Shown here piece by piece: positions 8,583-17,674 of a stretch of DNA of 64,000 nt. The notes under the pieces are model-generated. The model was not told the origin of the DNA. It ran no database searches and worked only from the letters and a program-made list of their open reading frames with translations. The stretch is from Geofilum rubicundum JCM 15548 (lineage in GTDB: Bacteria; Bacteroidota; Bacteroidia; Bacteroidales; Marinilabiliaceae). The stretch lies in NCBI RefSeq assembly GCF_000974365.1, contig NZ_BAZW01000002.1, positions 62,001 through 126,000 on the forward strand, written 5' to 3'. Every line of letters begins with the position of its first letter. Position 1 is the stretch's first letter. Made by a program: the position numbers and the translations under genes.

Positions 8583-10835
8583 TTATTGGTGCTTGATGGC
8601 TTTCAACACGATTTTTCTATTGCCGGCATTAATTTCTATAAAATAAACTCCGCCTGGTCCCGGTATATCCAATTGAACGGAACGCTGATTGTTAAACCGC
8701 TTTTCAGCAACACGTTGCCCGCCAATATTGATGATGTTAATGGTGAGTTGCTTATGAGCTTTTTTCAGATCCAAGAATAGTTGGCCGGTGGTTGGATTGG
8801 GATAAATCTTAAACGCTGGATTGAGGTTGTCTTCTGTGTTAATGTCGGGCCCTAATGATACCGGGATGGGTAAGACCAATATGTTGGCCACTTTAACGGA
8901 TACCCCATCAATAAGCACATTGTATTCCCATTCACCGAGTTCTTCGGGTATATCGCTTATTTGGCGGGCGGTGATTTCTAAATCTGTCCATGGCATTGTT
9001 TGACCCGGCAGGCGTTTTCGTTTTTGCCACTTGCTGATGGTACCTTCTTCGCTTTCAGGAACAATCAACTCTCCTGTGCTTTCGCCTAAATAGATGGATT
9101 TATCCTGATCGGTAAAGTGCTTTCCTTCCAGGCTTCCGCTTATTGGTTCAGGAATGGGCGCACCTTCATTAATCAGCAAATGGTGAAAAAGGATGGCGCT
9201 GCGGTCGTATTCCTTGAATCCCTCCATCAGCTCCATGGAAACATAAAAGGCAGTTCCCTTGCTGCGGAATGGGGTTGATCCGGCCAGATAGAACCTAATT
9301 CTCTGGTCAGAAATCGGGGTGATTATTTTTTGCCAACCCTCCGTTAATGAACCTTCGGTTGCAATATCCAGCACTTTTATATGGGCATTGGACACAGATA
9401 TTTCACCTTCTATGGATGAAACGGCCTGACGCGCTAAGGGAACAGCATCAATCAGACAGCGTGTAAGTGTTACGCTGTTAATCCTTTCAAGGGTATCTGT
9501 CGGAAAATAGACCCGCATATCCGATACGCGTATGTTCTTTAGGGTGGTAATGGCGCCTACGGCATCCTTTACGATCAGATCCATAATTCCGCCTTCGTAG
9601 GCGATTAACCGGCCGGCTTCGTTTACGCGCGCTACGCGTTGATCACTTGTGCTCCATGTGTAAGGCTCATGGCCATTGCTTGCGGTAAACATCAATGTGT
9701 CACCGGCTACCATCGTTGCACTTGCCGGGGAGATACTTAGAATGGGAAGTATTTTGGGACTGAAGCTTCCGTTGGTTGTAAACGCCGCAATAGCCTCGTT
9801 GAACACGACATTTGAGAAATTCAGCGTCGTGCTGGCAGTCGCGCCCGGCAGCACTTTGAAGCGAAGGACCACCAACTGGTCCGAACTTGCATTTAACGGT
9901 GTCGTGGAAGCAAATGCCAGATTTAGTTGTCCGCCGGGCACTTCGCCGGCACTGATGGTGCTGTGCTCCAGTAAGGTCCCGTTTGTTTTTGCTTCGATAA
10001 ATTGCAATACATCCGCGCGGTAGCCCAGTGTTAATTGTCCGGACACGACATCCAGCAAGTCAAAGCCAGTGGCATTTACGGGAATGTCAAGCTCCCATCC
10101 CTGCCATTCCTGCAAATCGCCTGGAAAGGACAGGCTGAGGGCTGTTACCTTAATAAAGTTATCCGTTGTATCTCTCAGACCGGCTGCATCTTCCACGAAA
10201 ACCTTAGTCGTACCGTGTCCCAGAGCTGTGACCAGACCACTTTCTGAAACAGATGCCACTTCGGGATGGGTGACTCCCCAGCTAAAGGGCGTCGTCCCAC
10301 TTCCACTCAGGTTGCACTGCAGCGTTTGCCCTATGGCCAGAAAAGCAGTATTTGGTGATAGGGCGATCACCGGTTTATGGGCTATGCTAATGCTTCCATT
10401 CTGAAAGCTTGCGGTCGGCATCCCTTCGTTTAACACGCATTCGTTGGCCATAAAGTTAAGTGCGGCATTCCCCCCTGCCAAGGCCTCGAAAGTGAGGGTG
10501 ATTAGGGTGCCGCTTCCTTCTATTTGGCTTGTTGAGGCTCCGGTTAATGTTACCTTGCCGACTGGCAAAGTGTTGTTTATATTGTTAAAACTTTGCAGCT
10601 TTGTGTCGTAATGTACCTCTTTAATTTCCAGCAGACTGGCATTATAGGTAAAGGCAAAGCTGTAGGCAAGCACATTTTGAGGAGACAAATCACTGTTGAC
10701 CGACAAATGGACCTCAAAAGTTTCACCTGCGGTTACTTGCAATCCGGCAGACAACGAAAAAACCGGATCCTGAGCCCGAATGGCCTGTGCGGTAAAAGCC
10801 AGGCAGCAAAGTAGTATATATATGGTATGCTTCAT
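8583..10835 (-). CDS. Secreted cohesin-like/Big2-domain protein with T9SS sorting domain
   Basis: A 750-residue protein with a signal peptide (ending AIRAQ). It contains cohesin-like beta-sandwich domains at about 25-150 and 235-360 and a more divergent third at 445-570 (patterns such as YNASLLEI, GSGTLITLTFEAL, YRADVLQFIEA, LVVLRFKVL), separated by Big2-like immunoglobulin units at about 155-232 and 365-440 (VASVSESGLVTALGHGTTKV; RVARVNEAGRLIAYEGG). The last 80 residues are a T9SS type A sorting domain (KIYPNPTTGQLFLDL, GGVYFIEI). Cohesins bind dockerins in cellulosomes; the next gene upstream encodes a dockerin, so these two proteins may dock on the cell surface. No catalytic domain is seen. 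Domain calls are by pattern and the cohesin function is inferred. Confidence 0.75.
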   Translation of the reverse strand: MKHTIYILLCCLAFTAQAIRAQDPVFSLSAGLQVTAGETFEVHLSVNSDLSPQNVLAYSFAFTYNASLLEIKEVHYDTKLQSFNNINNTLPVGKVTLTGASTSQIEGSGTLITLTFEALAGGNAALNFMANECVLNEGMPTASFQNGSISIAHKPVIALSPNTAFLAIGQTLQCNLSGSGTTPFSWGVTHPEVASVSESGLVTALGHGTTKVFVEDAAGLRDTTDNFIKVTALSLSFPGDLQEWQGWELDIPVNATGFDLLDVVSGQLTLGYRADVLQFIEAKTNGTLLEHSTISAGEVPGGQLNLAFASTTPLNASSDQLVVLRFKVLPGATASTTLNFSNVVFNEAIAAFTTNGSFSPKILPILSISPASATMVAGDTLMFTASNGHEPYTWSTSDQRVARVNEAGRLIAYEGGIMDLIVKDAVGAITTLKNIRVSDMRVYFPTDTLERINSVTLTRCLIDAVPLARQAVSSIEGEISVSNAHIKVLDIATEGSLTEGWQKIITPISDQRIRFYLAGSTPFRSKGTAFYVSMELMEGFKEYDRSAILFHHLLINEGAPIPEPISGSLEGKHFTDQDKSIYLGESTGELIVPESEEGTISKWQKRKRLPGQTMPWTDLEITARQISDIPEELGEWEYNVLIDGVSVKVANILVLPIPVSLGPDINTEDNLNPAFKIYPNPTTGQLFLDLKKAHKQLTINIINIGGQRVAEKRFNNQRSVQLDIPGPGGVYFIEINAGNRKIVLKAIKHQ

Positions 10836-10869
10836 TTTTTTTAAGTTTTGAAGATGTTGATTTTACCAA

Positions 10870-10900
10870 CTTCCCTCTCCCCTTGTTAAGAGGGGGGAAG
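10870..10900 (-). terminator. GC-rich stem-loop between the two large T9SS genes
   Basis: An imperfect inverted repeat, CTTCCCTC.. pairing with ..GGGGGGAAG, lies in the 139-bp gap between the two genes. There is no T-run. It may dampen read-through from the dockerin gene into the cohesin gene. Confidence 0.3.
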
Positions 10901-10974
10901 GAAATCATTCTTTTTCAGCCAACCTGTTTCATCCATAAACGCTTAGTTCTGTTTGTGAATTTTGCAGCTCATCA

Positions 10975-13900
10975 TCACTTCTTCAAAAACTTCGTTCTTT
11001 TCGTGTCCTTACCATCTGTTAGTACGATATAATACAAGCCGCTTTTAAGAGAACCGACGTTGATGCTGCTCTCTGTAACGATTAGGGTGGTCAGCTTTTG
11101 TCCCATGCTGTTGAAAATGCTTAATACAGAGCCCATACGCGCACCGCTGAGGTACAGGACCTCCTTTACCGGATTGGGATAGCAAGTGAATGGGCTACCT
11201 TGAGCGGGACCATTAACAGTTGTGGGCACATGGTATCTTACGGTTCCGCTAACAACCGTTGCTGTTGCATCTTTTTCGTTGACACGGAATAAGTTTGCTG
11301 AGATGGCTGTTTCAAAAGGGCCATTTGCCTTATCTAAAAGGCGGAAGTGCACCAGGTTCCAATCGCTGCCGGCTTGTCCGTTGGTGGATGCTGCCGCTAA
11401 ATAGAGGCGACCTTTTTCGTTGTCAATGCGTACGGCCTGCATAAAGTCTGAACCGGCATGAGGAGAGACTTCTATGGCTTGTAGCAGGGAGGGCTCAAAG
11501 CTCAGCTCAATATCTACGCCAACTGAGGTTGGCGTACCCTCCAAACCCAAGGGTAAATACAAATCTAAATCTTCGCCGATATCCCCTGACCCAATCGTTA
11601 AGTATGAACCGTCAGCTGAACTGCCCATTTGCGCTGATTTCAGACCTCCCGGCATGTTGGGACGAAGTCCGGCAACATATTCTAAGATTAAAGTTCCATC
11701 ATAGGCCGTGACTAATCCATCGCCGCTCACATCTGCTGCCAATACCTGATGCGGTTCAAGAACGAGCGACGCTACGGCTGCTTGTAGTACCAGTGAAGCG
11801 TCATATGCCTGTAACACACCGTTAGCGCTTACATCTCCAAGCAGGGGCTGATTGAGTCCGTTTGTTCGGAATGGTTCGAAATTTACACCGGCGCTTACAG
11901 CCTGCCTGTCTCCCGATGGTGTGGCAGCAGCTACGGGGCCTTCATCGCTGGCCCACCAGCAATCTGTTGCCTGAATGGTAAAGGATTGGTTGACATTGTT
12001 TATCGCCCGCTGGCTCTGACCTACAAAGTCGCAGCTTGTGATTACCGGATTGGATGCTCCGCCGGCCTGCACGGCATTGCGGTTGGTGTAAAATGTAACC
12101 TTAGTCAACTGAGGACTTGCGTTCGTGGTGGTAACTGCTTCGTAAGCATTTTTAATAATCACATGACTTAGGATACAATCTGCATCAATGCTGGCATCGG
12201 AAAAGGCAAGGCCATTCCAATGTGAGCCGTTGGCCAAGGTAGCACTTCCATCGGCATTGGTATCGCCGCCATAATAATCGTCCCGAATAGAGGTAAATAC
12301 AATGGGGCTTTCAGCTGTTCCAATGGCTTTCAGCCAACGATTTACGGTTATGCCGCGGCCGTCCAGAAATTTACATTTTACCCCCGGCTCTATGCTCAGC
12401 TCAGCGTTGACCGTGTAGTTTTCAAAAATATAAGGCGCATTCTCCATTTCACCGAAAGGTCTTGGCGCCAGTGTAACATTCTGGTTTAAGGTTTCGGCGG
12501 CTACTTTAATTCCCTTATAGGAAGTGCCGCTAAATGTGTTGCCTGCCAGCGAAGCCGGGAAGCAGAGCAGTGAAGTTTCCAGTGGATAGGTGGTATTGTT
12601 GAATAAGGAATTTTCAATCAGGGGTGCTGCTCCAATTCCGGTCATGGATACGCCACGATCCAGATTATCGAACACGACATTATTCATCACCGGAGCGGCC
12701 GCTGTAACATTCACCCCGGTACCGTTGCTTTTTAGTATCAGATGCTGAAGCGTCCCGGCTGAGCCACTTTTAAAGTCTATAAATATCCGGTTGTGCCTGG
12801 CGTATGCTTGTGTCACGGTTCCGTCCTGGTTAAAATCGAGCGGAGAGCCATAGCTGTCTTCACGTTCATCTGTGATTACGACCTTCTTCTCTGCCGTTCC
12901 GTTAATATTCAATGTGCCCAATACATTAAAACAAGGCGTTATCGTTGATGAGCCTGCGTTGCGGAATTTGAAACTTGCGCCGGCCGGTATGGTTAAGGTT
13001 GTGCCGGCGCCAATATTTAGCGTTGAAGTCAGCCAATAGCTGATGTCTTCATGACCTGCAAAGGTATATAGCGGCAGAGTTTCTGAGGTGTTGAAGGTTT
13101 CCCCCAACAGTTCGATACCCATGATGCTGACATTTGAAGCGGTATTCTCTTCATGAAGGCTTGCCGTGGCGAAAGCATTTTTCCGCACCGGAACCTGCAT
13201 GTTATTGAAAGCCGTGCGTCGTATAACGGCGTTGGAGGTTCCCTCAATGGAGACCCCTTTCTCGGAACACTGCTCTATTCTGCTGTCTTCTACCAATGCA
13301 TTGGCGTTTTGAAAGCGGATGCCGTTAGCTGCATAGCTCAAATCAGTATATTTGATGCTATTATCCCCTACGGTACCGTTAAAGTTGATACCAAAACTCC
13401 ATCCTGCCCAATTCCCTTTGCCCGGCGTTGTGGCATTTCCGTTATTGTTGCTGTCTCCTCCCTGGGAATCGTCGTGTACAGATGTAAGGGTTATGCGCTC
13501 TTCAGCCGTTCCATTTAACTGTAAAACGCCTTTAACGGTATAACCGTAGTAACCTCCTATGTTCTTGAATATTAATCCGGGACTAACCTGCACGGTTACT
13601 CCGCTGGCTATTTCAAGATCAGAAGTGAGATATACCGCATTTGCCGGGGTGTTGCTTCCCTCTATTCCGGTCGTTTTTCCGAGTGTGGTATTGTATTCGA
13701 TTTTTCTGTCTTGCAAAAAGATCCCCTGATAGGCATTGTTGATAAGTGTCACGTTGGTGAACTGCGGTTTGGCCGACCATGTCTGCACGATGGGCATGTA
13801 TTCGCTCTGCTCTATGCTTACATCAACTGCCGCTCCAACAGCTTCAGGTCCGTAGTAAGCCAATCCTTGTCCGCAACTAAATATGCTTATGTTTTCAATG

Positions 13901-16086
13901 TTCACAGCCGAGCGCGAAAAGGTCAGCACCCCTGAGCGTGAGGTATTGTGAAGGGTTGCGGCATTGGTTAAAGGATCCACTCCCGAAGTATAGGTATAAC
14001 TTGTCCTTAGACCATCGCTTCCTCCAAAACGGAAGTCCGTGTTTTTAACCTGACTAAAGACATTGTCGCAGCTGTTGTAAAAGCATATGCCACCCCACCT
14101 CCTTGCTGCAGGCGTTGTGGCATTACCGTCACCCTCAAGGTCAGCCGGTGTGCCGAAATTATCATCCCGTCTTTCAGTAAAAGTGATGCGTTCGTCAACT
14201 GTGCCGACCGCCTTGAGTCCGCCGCGTACATGAATATGCACACCGTCATTGATTTTAATGACAACTCCCGGGTCAATCTCAACGTTTACCCCTTCAATAA
14301 TCTGCCAATGGTCCAGCAACAGATAGCTCAGATTGGTGTAACCTGCATCATCCACTTTAGTGATGCGACCGGAAGTTCCGGTTTTTTGTCCCATTAGGCC
14401 CAAAGCACGGTATTTGATATTTGTGCCCCAGCTGTTATTGTCCAGTACCGGGTTGGCTGATGCGTTCAAGGCCAGTGGCGTAATTTTTATGTTTTCGAAG
14501 GAGCAGTTTTGGATAAGTGGAGCAGCAGTGCCATAAGCTTTTATGCCGTAATTACTCTCATAGAATGAGCAGTTTTGCACCGTTGGTGAAACGTCAAATA
14601 TTGAAAGCGTGGCTTCCGGATACACGTTTTCGCTCAAAAAATTGACCCCATGTGGACGATTTGAATAGCTGAAATTACAATATGTAAGCATTGAAGCAGC
14701 ATCTGCTGTAGGATGGAATACAATACCTCCCCATTGATTCAAGGCCGGGGCAGTCGCCACCCCATTGTTGTTACTGTCGACGGGGTCGGAGTAGTTGTCA
14801 TCGTGCATGGAAGTGAAGACTATGGGCAGTTCCTCTGTCCCCTCGGCCATCAATTTTCCGTGAACTTCAATTCTTCCGTTAGTATTAACACCTTTAATGA
14901 CCACGCCCGGGTCGATGGTCAGTGTCATGGTTTCAGGAATTCCAATCCAGTTGTCATTGAAATACGCAATGTTGGTGGCATTATTGAAATTCAGCACCTT
15001 TAAGTTGGCGTTGGTGTTTATATGAGCGCTTCCTATTAAGTGGACCGCTTTGTTTTGTGTTCCCGAAAAATCTATCGATGAATTGATCACATTCATGTTC
15101 CCGTCAGCCCGCATGGACAGGGGATAATCTGCGCCCCCTAAAATGCTGTTTTCAAGATGAATAGTGCCACCCGCCATTACGGATAAGCTGCGTTGATTGT
15201 TTTCAAAGGTGCAATCCTTAATGGTTACACCAACGCCATCTGCGCTCACATCTAAGGCACTTTGTCCCCAGTTGTCAGAAGAAGAAGAATAGCCGGCATA
15301 GCGGATAATGCAATGCTCCATGCGGTTTTCGGTGATTGCTCCACTCATGAAACGGATGTGGCGCCAGTTGCGTACAGCAGGTGCTGTAGCATCTTGCACC
15401 CAGGTGCCGTCTGAGTCGTCTCGTGAAGAAGTGAAGATAATGGGCTCTGCATCTGTTCCCACCGCATGCAAAGAGCCGTTATTCACATAGATTCCTCCAC
15501 GGGTTCCATTGAATTTGTAAACAACACCCGGTTCAATGGTTAGTTTGGCGCCATTAGCCACAGTTAAACTGTTACCATTGTTCCAGTAGGGAATGGTTAG
15601 TTGCGGCAAAGTCATACCGCTGTTCAGGGTGCTGAATTCCATATAAACAGCGTTGTATGTGATGTTGTTAAAGGAACAGGAACTGTCTATATTCATGTTT
15701 ACAGCTCCTCTGATTCTTAAAGCGTGTGTGGCATATTGAAAACTGCAATTGCTCAGGTTAGCGGTAGATCCATTGTCGAAATAGATGGCGTTCCACAAAC
15801 CCGGCGTAGTGCCGGTGTTTGAAGTAAACACAACGTTATTGGCGCTCAGTGTACCACCGGTTACGCCGGCGGCTATTACCATGTATCTTCCATCTGCAAA
15901 TCGAACTTCAACACCACTTTCGATGGTGAGCGTGACGCCTGCACTAACAGTAATGTGATTGGTTACTATGTAGGGACTATTGGCCAGAGTCCAGGTTGTA
16001 TTTGAACTGATGGTGCCCGACACTTCAGCCGCATTCAGGCTTATGAAGCCTGTCAAGACCAGGATGAGTAAAAGTGTTTTTTTCAT
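10975..16086 (-). CDS. Giant secreted beta-helix protein with dockerin, cohesin-like and T9SS domains
   Basis: 1703 residues with a signal peptide (LLLILVLTGFISLNAA). About 1400 residues form a right-handed beta-helix built from seven long units; each has a hinge such as GVTLTIESGV or GAKLTIEPGVVYKF, then a line like FTSSRDDSDG or FTSMHDDNY, often with an Asp/Asn-rich calcium-like loop (DSNNNGVAT, DTNADGSAT). Near residues 1415-1480 comes a type I dockerin with two calcium loops (GDVSANGVLQAYDASLVLQ; ADVSGDGLVTAYDGTLILE). A cohesin-like domain follows (about 1490-1610) and then a T9SS sorting domain (CYPNPVKEVLYL, GLYYIVL). Beta-helix proteins of this size are surface adhesins or glycan binders; no lyase catalytic set is obvious. 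The gene is divergent from the AraC-type regulator and upstream of the cohesin protein. Confidence 0.8.
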   Translation of the reverse strand: MKKTLLLILVLTGFISLNAAEVSGTISSNTTWTLANSPYIVTNHITVSAGVTLTIESGVEVRFADGRYMVIAAGVTGGTLSANNVVFTSNTGTTPGLWNAIYFDNGSTANLSNCSFQYATHALRIRGAVNMNIDSSCSFNNITYNAVYMEFSTLNSGMTLPQLTIPYWNNGNSLTVANGAKLTIEPGVVYKFNGTRGGIYVNNGSLHAVGTDAEPIIFTSSRDDSDGTWVQDATAPAVRNWRHIRFMSGAITENRMEHCIIRYAGYSSSSDNWGQSALDVSADGVGVTIKDCTFENNQRSLSVMAGGTIHLENSILGGADYPLSMRADGNMNVINSSIDFSGTQNKAVHLIGSAHINTNANLKVLNFNNATNIAYFNDNWIGIPETMTLTIDPGVVIKGVNTNGRIEVHGKLMAEGTEELPIVFTSMHDDNYSDPVDSNNNGVATAPALNQWGGIVFHPTADAASMLTYCNFSYSNRPHGVNFLSENVYPEATLSIFDVSPTVQNCSFYESNYGIKAYGTAAPLIQNCSFENIKITPLALNASANPVLDNNSWGTNIKYRALGLMGQKTGTSGRITKVDDAGYTNLSYLLLDHWQIIEGVNVEIDPGVVIKINDGVHIHVRGGLKAVGTVDERITFTERRDDNFGTPADLEGDGNATTPAARRWGGICFYNSCDNVFSQVKNTDFRFGGSDGLRTSYTYTSGVDPLTNAATLHNTSRSGVLTFSRSAVNIENISIFSCGQGLAYYGPEAVGAAVDVSIEQSEYMPIVQTWSAKPQFTNVTLINNAYQGIFLQDRKIEYNTTLGKTTGIEGSNTPANAVYLTSDLEIASGVTVQVSPGLIFKNIGGYYGYTVKGVLQLNGTAEERITLTSVHDDSQGGDSNNNGNATTPGKGNWAGWSFGINFNGTVGDNSIKYTDLSYAANGIRFQNANALVEDSRIEQCSEKGVSIEGTSNAVIRRTAFNNMQVPVRKNAFATASLHEENTASNVSIMGIELLGETFNTSETLPLYTFAGHEDISYWLTSTLNIGAGTTLTIPAGASFKFRNAGSSTITPCFNVLGTLNINGTAEKKVVITDEREDSYGSPLDFNQDGTVTQAYARHNRIFIDFKSGSAGTLQHLILKSNGTGVNVTAAAPVMNNVVFDNLDRGVSMTGIGAAPLIENSLFNNTTYPLETSLLCFPASLAGNTFSGTSYKGIKVAAETLNQNVTLAPRPFGEMENAPYIFENYTVNAELSIEPGVKCKFLDGRGITVNRWLKAIGTAESPIVFTSIRDDYYGGDTNADGSATLANGSHWNGLAFSDASIDADCILSHVIIKNAYEAVTTTNASPQLTKVTFYTNRNAVQAGGASNPVITSCDFVGQSQRAINNVNQSFTIQATDCWWASDEGPVAAATPSGDRQAVSAGVNFEPFRTNGLNQPLLGDVSANGVLQAYDASLVLQAAVASLVLEPHQVLAADVSGDGLVTAYDGTLILEYVAGLRPNMPGGLKSAQMGSSADGSYLTIGSGDIGEDLDLYLPLGLEGTPTSVGVDIELSFEPSLLQAIEVSPHAGSDFMQAVRIDNEKGRLYLAAASTNGQAGSDWNLVHFRLLDKANGPFETAISANLFRVNEKDATATVVSGTVRYHVPTTVNGPAQGSPFTCYPNPVKEVLYLSGARMGSVLSIFNSMGQKLTTLIVTESSINVGSLKSGLYYIVLTDGKDTKRTKFLKK

Positions 16087-16120
16087 AGCTTTGGTTTTTT
16101 GTTAATAGACGAGGTCGTAT

Positions 16121-16128
16121 CAAAAGTA
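16121..16128 (-). promoter_or_regulatory. Bacteroidota -7 element before the dockerin gene
   Basis: The minus strand reads TACTTTTG, a match to the Bacteroidota -7 consensus TAnnTTTG, 35 bp before the ATG at 16086, giving a short leader. One copy of the 15-bp direct repeat ends about 26 bp further upstream, a typical place for an activator. Confidence 0.5.
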
Positions 16129-16153
16129 AGACTATACTCATTTGTGGGGCTTT

Positions 16154-16189
16154 CAAAAGGTAAAATATGCACGACAAAAGGTAAAATAT
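16154..16189. promoter_or_regulatory. Two perfect 15-bp direct repeats, probable AraC-type operator
   Basis: CAAAAGGTAAAATAT occurs at 16154-16168 and again at 16175-16189, exactly 21 bp (two helical turns) apart, the geometry of AraC-family operators. The repeats sit in the divergent intergenic region between the dockerin gene and the AraC-type regulator gene, so the regulator probably binds here and controls the secreted pair, itself, or both. Confidence 0.65.
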
Positions 16190-16257
16190 CAGCGCATTTG
16201 TGATAAATTTGAAGGTCGTACATTTTTTTGGCTGGAGGTCTTGAGATATTTGTATAT

Positions 16258-17370
16258 ATGTTAAAACTAATTCTACTTTTAAGTCCTGTTTATGTTACCC
16301 TGTTTTGGTTTTTAACGCTAAACACCAATAGGGCAAAAGGGAGTGAACCCAAGTTCTTGCTCGGCAAATTTATGGGGGTGACTTGTCTGCTTTACTTTTC
16401 GCACTTGCTTTACTTTCTTCCGCTGCCCGAATTGTATCATTACGCCGATCCCTTTTATCATTTGTTTTCACTTTTGGTTTATCCGATGTACTATATCTAC
16501 ATTCGTCTGTTGACTGTTGATAGAGACTTTGTTTGGAAAAAGCACGCCCTGTTTTTATTGCCAGCCTTTGTATTGTTTTTGTTTTACCTGGCAGGTGTGT
16601 TGCTGATGACAAAAGAAGCGCATCTGGATTATTTGTACAATCTGTTGCTCTCAGGTGAAAAGCTAAATGGAATTTTCCTCTACCAGAAGATGGTTTATCT
16701 GACTTCCAGGGTTGTATTTATTGTGCAGGGCTTGGTATATATGTGGCTGTCAATTTCTCTGGTTAGCAGTAATAAGAATAATGTCCAGAACTATTATGCC
16801 AACACCTCAGAAGATAATTTGAATAAGATTTATTGGCTGAACATGACACTTTTTGTAACCATCATTTTTGGCGTCATTTTGTCGGCCATTGGAAAGGAGC
16901 GATTTGTTGGCAATGAAAATTGGCTTATCCTGCCTTCTGTTGTCTTTTCCGTCATGTTCTTTGTTATAGGGTGGCTGGGCAATATGCAGCGAGCGGTATT
17001 GATGGAAAGTGGAGATCTGTATCAGGCTTCTGTTAAAGAATGTGTTGAGGATGAGCATGAGTCGGATCAGCTGGCCGACATCAGGAATAAAATCGTACAA
17101 GCTTTTGAGGAGGGGAAGATTTATCTTAACAAAGACCTTACTATATGGGAGGTGTCGCGTGTTTTGGGCACAAACCGAACCTACGTTTCATCGGTCATTA
17201 ATCAGGATTTCAAACAGAATTTCTCATCCTTTGTAAACAGTTATCGTGTAAAACATGCGCAAATGCTGCGCCAAAATAATCCGGACATCTGCAAGCAAGA
17301 CCTGGCCGAAATGTCCGGCTTTGGCTCCCTGGCCTCCATGAAAAGGGCTTTTGATAATTTGCAGCTTTAA
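16258..17370 (+). CDS. Membrane-anchored AraC-family transcriptional regulator
   Basis: About 370 residues. The N-terminal 240 residues have six to seven hydrophobic segments (for example LILLLSPVYVTLFWFL, HALFLLPAFVLFLFYLAGVL, SVVFSVMFFVIGWL), followed by a linker and an AraC-type HTH domain (IYLNKDLTIWEVSRVLGTNR, INQDFKQNFSSFVNSYRV, LAEMSGFGSLASMKRAF). The final GMSPSEYR-like tail of most AraC proteins is missing; the protein ends soon after KRAF. A TTG at 16228 would extend it by 10 residues, but ATG at 16258 opens directly on the first membrane segment. Such 7TM-HTH proteins probably sense a signal in the membrane and bind DNA from there. The divergent 21-bp repeats make the neighbouring dockerin/cohesin genes its likely targets. 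Confidence 0.8.
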   Translation: MLKLILLLSPVYVTLFWFLTLNTNRAKGSEPKFLLGKFMGVTCLLYFSHLLYFLPLPELYHYADPFYHLFSLLVYPMYYIYIRLLTVDRDFVWKKHALFLLPAFVLFLFYLAGVLLMTKEAHLDYLYNLLLSGEKLNGIFLYQKMVYLTSRVVFIVQGLVYMWLSISLVSSNKNNVQNYYANTSEDNLNKIYWLNMTLFVTIIFGVILSAIGKERFVGNENWLILPSVVFSVMFFVIGWLGNMQRAVLMESGDLYQASVKECVEDEHESDQLADIRNKIVQAFEEGKIYLNKDLTIWEVSRVLGTNRTYVSSVINQDFKQNFSSFVNSYRVKHAQMLRQNNPDICKQDLAEMSGFGSLASMKRAFDNLQL

Positions 17371-17427
17371 AGGTGGGGAAGGGCGGTGTGATAGTTGGGG
17401 ATTTGGGGTGTTACAGCGGATGAAAAC

Positions 17428-17460
17428 AACAAAGGGCTGCATTTCTGCAGCCCTTTGTTT
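17428..17460. terminator. Bidirectional terminator between regulator gene and tRNA relic
   Basis: AACAAAGGGCTGCA / TGCAGCCCTTTGTT is a 14-bp perfect stem with a short loop and T-rich flank. It serves the regulator gene on the plus strand and originally the tRNA gene on the minus strand. An identical copy stands at 36,944-36,976 within the right repeat. Confidence 0.8.
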
Positions 17461-17466
17461 AAGGGG

Positions 17467-17511
17467 TGGGCCCAGCTGGGCTTGAACCAGCGACCCCCTG
17501 ATTATGAGTCA
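17467..17511 (-). pseudogene. 3' fragment of tRNA(CAU) displaced by integration
   Basis: 45 nt identical to the 3' half of the intact tRNA at 36,983-37,057 (anticodon loop CTCATAA, T arm, acceptor strand), after which homology stops at 17,512. The 5' half is absent, so it cannot give a tRNA. Confidence 0.9.
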
Positions 17512-17626
17512 TACCCCGTACTCATATCAACCAAATAACAAATTCATATAACCACACTTCTATCCCTTATTATTGTGGGCATACAGACGATTGTTATATT
17601 AGATGGTTGTTGTTTATTTTGTCTTG

Positions 17627-17658
17627 TTGTGTTACATTTGTGTTACAATTGTGTTACA
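17627..17658. repeat. Three TTGTGTTACA iterons, left integrase arm sites
   Basis: TTGTGTTACA occurs at 17,627-17,636, 17,638-17,647 and 17,649-17,658, exactly 11 bp apart, ending 16 bp before the integrase ATG. Two more copies with the same 11-bp step lie near the right end (36,911 and 36,922). They are likely sites for the integrase arm-binding domain and may also let it repress its own gene. Confidence 0.75.
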
Positions 17659-17674
17659 ATGAAAAATATGAGAT

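Larger units (their letters stand above)
17428..17511. repeat. attL: 84-bp direct repeat at the left end of the integrative element
   Basis: This 84-bp block is identical to 36,944-37,027. It contains the tRNA terminator and the 3' half of the tRNA including the anticodon stem-loop. Weaker identity runs on to the left (GTTACAG.GGATGAAAA). It is the displaced chromosomal tRNA end left by integration. Confidence 0.9.

Noticed and set aside
10975-16086. Pectate-lyase function for the beta-helix protein
   Set aside because: The helix repeats are of the adhesin or structural type and no catalytic Asp/Arg cluster of a lyase family could be recognised.
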